A stretch of DNA of 12,530 nt from Turicibacter sp. (GTDB lineage Bacteria > Bacillota > Bacilli > MOL361 > Turicibacteraceae), in assembly GCA_030531025.1 (NCBI GenBank), contig JAUMTV010000088.1, forward strand, positions 1 to 12,530, given 5' to 3'. A model generated the notes under the pieces. That model did no database searches, had not been told where the DNA came from, and saw only the letters and a program-made list of their open reading frames with translations. Each line of letters opens with the position of its first letter. Within the stretch, counting starts at the first letter, position 1. Position numbers and translations under genes: made by a program. This document shows, in pieces, positions 7,123 to 12,530 of this stretch.

Positions 7123-7127
7123 TGAAG

Positions 7128-7153
7128 AGCTCATGATTTCATGAGCTTTTTTT
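7128..7153 (+). terminator. Intrinsic terminator of the RpiR gene
   Basis: AGCTCATG (7128-7135) pairs with CATGAGCT (7140-7147) around ATTT, followed by seven T. It separates the regulator transcript from the PTS operon. Confidence 0.92.
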
Positions 7154-7199
7154 ATAGCTATAGACGTTTCAAAACTTGTTTTTTTGATGTAACAAATCA

Positions 7200-7214
7200 C
7201 AGAAAACGTTTCCA
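7200..7214 (+). promoter_or_regulatory. Candidate cre site 1 (CcpA), upstream of -35
   Basis: CAGAAAACGTTTCCA fits the cre pattern WTGNAANCGNWNNCA except at its first two positions. It centres on the palindrome AAACGTTT and lies about 22 bases upstream of the -35 box. Confidence 0.5.
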
Positions 7215-7236
7215 GTTTCTTTGGGTTCTTAAGTTA

Positions 7237-7265
7237 TTGTCGTTTTTGAAAGCGGTTGCTATAAT
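7237..7265 (+). promoter_or_regulatory. Promoter of the beta-glucoside PTS operon
   Basis: TTGTCG (7237-7242), a 17-base spacer, and TATAAT (7260-7265). The predicted start is near 7272, about 40 bases before the GTG start of the first gene. Confidence 0.8.
7246..7260 (+). promoter_or_regulatory. Candidate cre site 2 (CcpA) inside the promoter
   Basis: TTGAAAGCGGTTGCT matches WTGNAANCGNWNNCA at all but the last position. It fills the spacer between the -35 and -10 boxes, the classic location for CcpA repression by blocking RNA polymerase. This predicts glucose repression of the operon. Confidence 0.75.
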
Positions 7266-7299
7266 AAGCATGTAAGAACGAATGACTGTTAAATACTAG

Positions 7300-8742
<1,443 letters not shown>

Positions 8743-8755
8743 GAGTGAAACAAAG

Positions 8756-9070
8756 ATGGATGGGAATGAGTTAATCAGTTTTCAAATTATTTCAGCAGTT
8801 GGAACTGCGCGTAGTTTATATGTAGAGGCGATTCAAGAAGCGAAAAAAGGTAACATTGAAGCAGCGAAGCAGTTAATTGAAGATGGCGTTAAAGTGTTTG
8901 TTGAAGGTCATCATGCACATGCTTCACTTATTCAACAAGAAGCAGCAGGTGAAAAATTAGAGTTTAGTTTATTATTGATGCATGCCGAAGATCAACTTAT
9001 GACGACAGAGACTTTAAAAATTGTAGCGGAAGAGTTTATTGAGATTTATAATGATAAATTTAATAACTAA
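8756..9070 (+). CDS. celC: PTS lactose/cellobiose-family IIA component
   Basis: 104 residues, three-helix IIA that passes phosphate from HPr to IIB in the cytoplasm, working as a trimer. GGAG lies about 10 bases before the ATG and overlaps the end of the GH1 gene. The family pattern is clear: LISFQIISAVGTARSLYVEAIQEAKKGNIEAA, then GHHAHASLIQQEAAGEKLEFSLLLMHAEDQLMT. By alignment with the lactose IIA, the phosphorylated histidine is H76 and the metal-binding trimer Asp is D79. The usual HAQDHLM is here HAEDQLM, changing the residues next to both. The rest of the domain is intact, so I call it functional. The symbol follows the cellobiose naming scheme; specificity is not proven. Confidence 0.93.
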   Translation: MDGNELISFQIISAVGTARSLYVEAIQEAKKGNIEAAKQLIEDGVKVFVEGHHAHASLIQQEAAGEKLEFSLLLMHAEDQLMTTETLKIVAEEFIEIYNDKFNN

Positions 9071-9086
9071 TGAGGGGGAACTTAAC

Positions 9087-9389
9087 ATGTTAAAAATTAA
9101 ATTATTCTGTGCAGGCGGAATGTCAACGAGTATTTTAGTGAAAAAAATGTTAGAGTCAGCAGCGAAAAAAGGAATTGAAGCAGAGATTGCTGCTTATCCT
9201 GAGGCACAGCTGAATAAAGAAACTGAGGATTGTGATATTGCATTACTTGGCCCACAAGTAGGGTATCGTTTAAAAGCAGCAGAGCAAATTTGTAAGCCTA
9301 AGAATATTCCTGTGGCAGTCATTCCAATGGTTGATTATGGAATGATGAATGGAGAAAAGGTGTTAGAATTCGCTTTAAAATTAAAATAA
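9087..9389 (+). CDS. celA: PTS lactose/cellobiose-family IIB component
   Basis: 100 residues from ATG 9087, preceded by GAGGGGG at 8 bases; the upstream start at 9039 would overlap the IIA gene and lacks a site. The phosphocysteine is C8 in LFCAGGMSTSILV, the standard P-loop-like active site of this family. It is followed by a Rossmann-like alternation and the VALLGPQVGY-type block (IALLGPQVGYRL). It takes phosphate from IIA and hands it to the sugar during transport by IIC. It lies 16 bases after IIA and 21 before IIC in one operon. Confidence 0.95.
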   Translation: MLKIKLFCAGGMSTSILVKKMLESAAKKGIEAEIAAYPEAQLNKETEDCDIALLGPQVGYRLKAAEQICKPKNIPVAVIPMVDYGMMNGEKVLEFALKLK

Positions 9390-9410
9390 AACCTATAGGG
9401 GGGAACTGTG

Positions 9411-10700
9411 ATGCAAGAATTTTTTAGTGATAAAGTTATTCCTGCAATTATGAAGTTTGTAAGTTTAAAAGGTGTCGTTGCGTTAAAAGATGGATTATTA
9501 TATACAATGCCATTAACAATTGTTGGGTCTGTCTTTTTATTACTTGCCAATTTTCCAATTCAAGCGGTTGTTGATTGGTTAGATTCAATGGGGTGGATTG
9601 ACCCTTTGAATCAAGCGTATGGGGCCACTTTTAACATTATTGCCTTAATGGGAGTTATCGGGATTGCTTATAAATATGTTAAAAATGAAGGCTATGAGGG
9701 GTTAAATGCTGGGGTGTTAGCTGCTGTCACATTTATTCTAACAACAAATTCTTATGTGGTTGCTGAAAATGGCACGATGGTAAGTAATGTGATTGATAAA
9801 ACATGGACAGCGGGTCAAGGAATGATTTCAGCGATTATTATCGGGTTAATCGTAGGATGGGTCTATTCATGGTTTATGAAACATGATATTCGAATTAAAA
9901 TGCCAGCTGGCGTTCCAGATGGAGTAGCCAATTCATTTACAGCATTAATTCCTGGCTTTGTCATTATTACAGGAGCGACACTTGTTTATTCCTTCTTTAA
10001 GTTTGTCTTAGATACAACATTGATTGAAGCCGTTTATTCATTTATCCAAACTCCGTTACAAGGGTTAACAGATTCTTTAGGTGGCGTAATTGTCATGGCG
10101 TTAATGATTCCTTTCCTATGGTTTTTTGGGATTCATGGTTCAACGATTATCGGTGGAATTATGGGATCAGTTTTAACAGCTAACTCATTAGCTAACCAAG
10201 CGATTCTAGACTCAGGAATGGCTTTAACGATTGAAAATGGTGGGCGTATTGTAACTCAGCAGTTTCTAGATCAATTTATAAACGTAACAGGTGCTGGAAT
10301 GACCATTGGATTAGTTATTTATATGATCTTCTTTGCTAAATCTGCTCAATGTAAAGAGTTGGGGAAATTAGGAGGCGTGCCGGGAATCTTTAATATCAAC
10401 GAGCCTATTTTATTTGGGACTCCAATTGTTATGAATCCATTTTTACTTTTACCGTTTATCGGAATGCCAGTTCTTTCAGGGATTATACTATACTTTGCTA
10501 TTTCAACTGGATTAGTACCGATGTTTGCAGGGGTTATGGTTCCATGGACCACACCACCAATTATCTCAGGGTTCTTAGTAGGAGGATGGAAAATGGCTCT
10601 GTTACAAACAGCTATTTTAGCCCTATCATTCTTTGTTTATCTTCCATTTATTCGAAAAATAGATAAAATGAATTTTGAAGCCGAAAAAGCAGCACAGTAG
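9411..10700 (+). CDS. celB: PTS lactose/cellobiose-family IIC permease
   Basis: 429 residues from ATG 9411, with AGGGGGG 7 bases upstream; the adjacent GTG at 9408 is only 4 bases from it and less likely. Integral membrane sugar channel of the Lac/Cel (EIIC) family with about ten hydrophobic segments. Conserved features are FGIHGS (His242) and NEPILFGTPIVMNP (330-343, with Glu331 or its neighbour facing the substrate), and WTTPPIISGFLVGGW near the end. It imports a beta-linked disaccharide or glucoside while IIB phosphorylates it at C6. Last gene of the operon; a terminator follows after about 90 bases. No IIA or IIB domain is fused. Confidence 0.95.
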   Translation: MQEFFSDKVIPAIMKFVSLKGVVALKDGLLYTMPLTIVGSVFLLLANFPIQAVVDWLDSMGWIDPLNQAYGATFNIIALMGVIGIAYKYVKNEGYEGLNAGVLAAVTFILTTNSYVVAENGTMVSNVIDKTWTAGQGMISAIIIGLIVGWVYSWFMKHDIRIKMPAGVPDGVANSFTALIPGFVIITGATLVYSFFKFVLDTTLIEAVYSFIQTPLQGLTDSLGGVIVMALMIPFLWFFGIHGSTIIGGIMGSVLTANSLANQAILDSGMALTIENGGRIVTQQFLDQFINVTGAGMTIGLVIYMIFFAKSAQCKELGKLGGVPGIFNINEPILFGTPIVMNPFLLLPFIGMPVLSGIILYFAISTGLVPMFAGVMVPWTTPPIISGFLVGGWKMALLQTAILALSFFVYLPFIRKIDKMNFEAEKAAQ

Positions 10701-10789
10701 TCATGAGTTTTAAATCAAAGAAAGTAATAAAAGCATGCATTATATCAAAGGTAAATGAACAGTCTTATTAATTTAGTGAGATAGTTAAA

Positions 10790-12335
<1,546 letters not shown>

Positions 12336-12338
12336 CGT

Positions 12339-12371
12339 AAAAGCCTCTCAATTATTGAGGGGCTTTTATTA
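12339..12371 (+). terminator. Intrinsic terminator of the second GH1 gene
   Basis: AAAAGCCTCTCAA (12339-12351) pairs with TTGAGGGGCTTTT (12355-12367), with one G-T wobble and loop TTA, followed by ATT. It lies 3 bases after the stop codon. Confidence 0.88.
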
Positions 12372-12417
12372 TGGAATAAAATAGTTATTTAAAAGTAGAA
12401 TTACTTTTAAAAAATGG

Positions 12418-12525
12418 TAAAATATAGAAATAAAAGAGGGGGTGAGTTGGAGTGTTAAGTTATTAGATACGGTACAATTATTTCGTCAACAAGTTCACTC
12501 ACTGACTAAGGATGATCTTCGATAA
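12418..12525 (+). pseudogene. Possible decayed gene start at the right edge
   Basis: TAAAAT (12418-12423) could be a -10, and GAGGGGG (12436-12442) is a strong ribosome binding site 9 bases before GTG 12452, but that frame stops after four codons (MLSY). The next frame reads LLDTVQLFRQQVHSLTKDDLR, which looks like protein, and then stops at TAA 12523-12525. All six frames close before the edge except a short one from ATG 12512. A one-base shift near 12463 would join start and body. The family is unknown, and it may equally be non-coding. Confidence 0.25.
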
Positions 12526-12530
12526 AACAG

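Noticed and set aside
7185..7199. TGAT-N7-ATCA as the RpiR operator
   Set aside because: Four-base arms in AT-rich DNA are expected by chance and nothing else supports it.

Overview
The window reads as an AT-rich Bacillota genome. Signs are strong AGGAGG-type ribosome binding sites, sigma-A style promoters, U-tailed intrinsic terminators, CcpA-type cre sites, and proteins that look most like those of gut Firmicutes. Turicibacter or a relative is my guess from general resemblance; it is not proven. No tRNA, rRNA, CRISPR array, insertion sequence or prophage gene is visible.

Left third (1-3660), a set of small, mostly uncharacterised genes. A Gly/Pro/Gln-rich protein enters from the left edge and ends at a terminator shared with the convergent gene on its right. 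That gene is a zinc-protease-like protein (HExxH...E). Upstream of it on the minus strand is a cation diffusion facilitator whose reading frame is interrupted by TGA at codon 24. A small single-pass membrane protein follows on the plus strand. It converges with a membrane-anchored C39/papain-like cysteine peptidase homologue, and both genes end inside one shared terminator hairpin.

Middle (3660-6300): topB (DNA topoisomerase III), with its own extended -10 promoter and a terminator. After it come about 440 bases of AT-rich DNA with no convincing gene.

Right half (6259-12371), a beta-glucoside uptake and hydrolysis locus. An RpiR-family regulator (HTH plus SIS domain) is transcribed alone. 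Next is an operon for a GH1 6-phospho-beta-glucosidase and the IIA, IIB and IIC subunits of a lactose/cellobiose-type PTS. A second GH1 6-phospho-beta-glucosidase follows with its own promoter and terminator. The expected flow is uptake and phosphorylation of a beta-linked disaccharide or aryl-glucoside by IIA/IIB/IIC, then intracellular cleavage by either GH1 enzyme. RpiR probably senses a phosphosugar, and CcpA acts through cre sites, one of which lies between the -35 and -10 of the operon promoter.

The last 160 bases hold a good ribosome binding site followed by stops in all frames, which looks like a decayed gene start. I found no clearly new multi-gene system. The points most worth checking are the interrupted transporter, the altered active-site loop in the PTS IIA, the shared coding/terminator hairpin and the unassigned HExxH protein.
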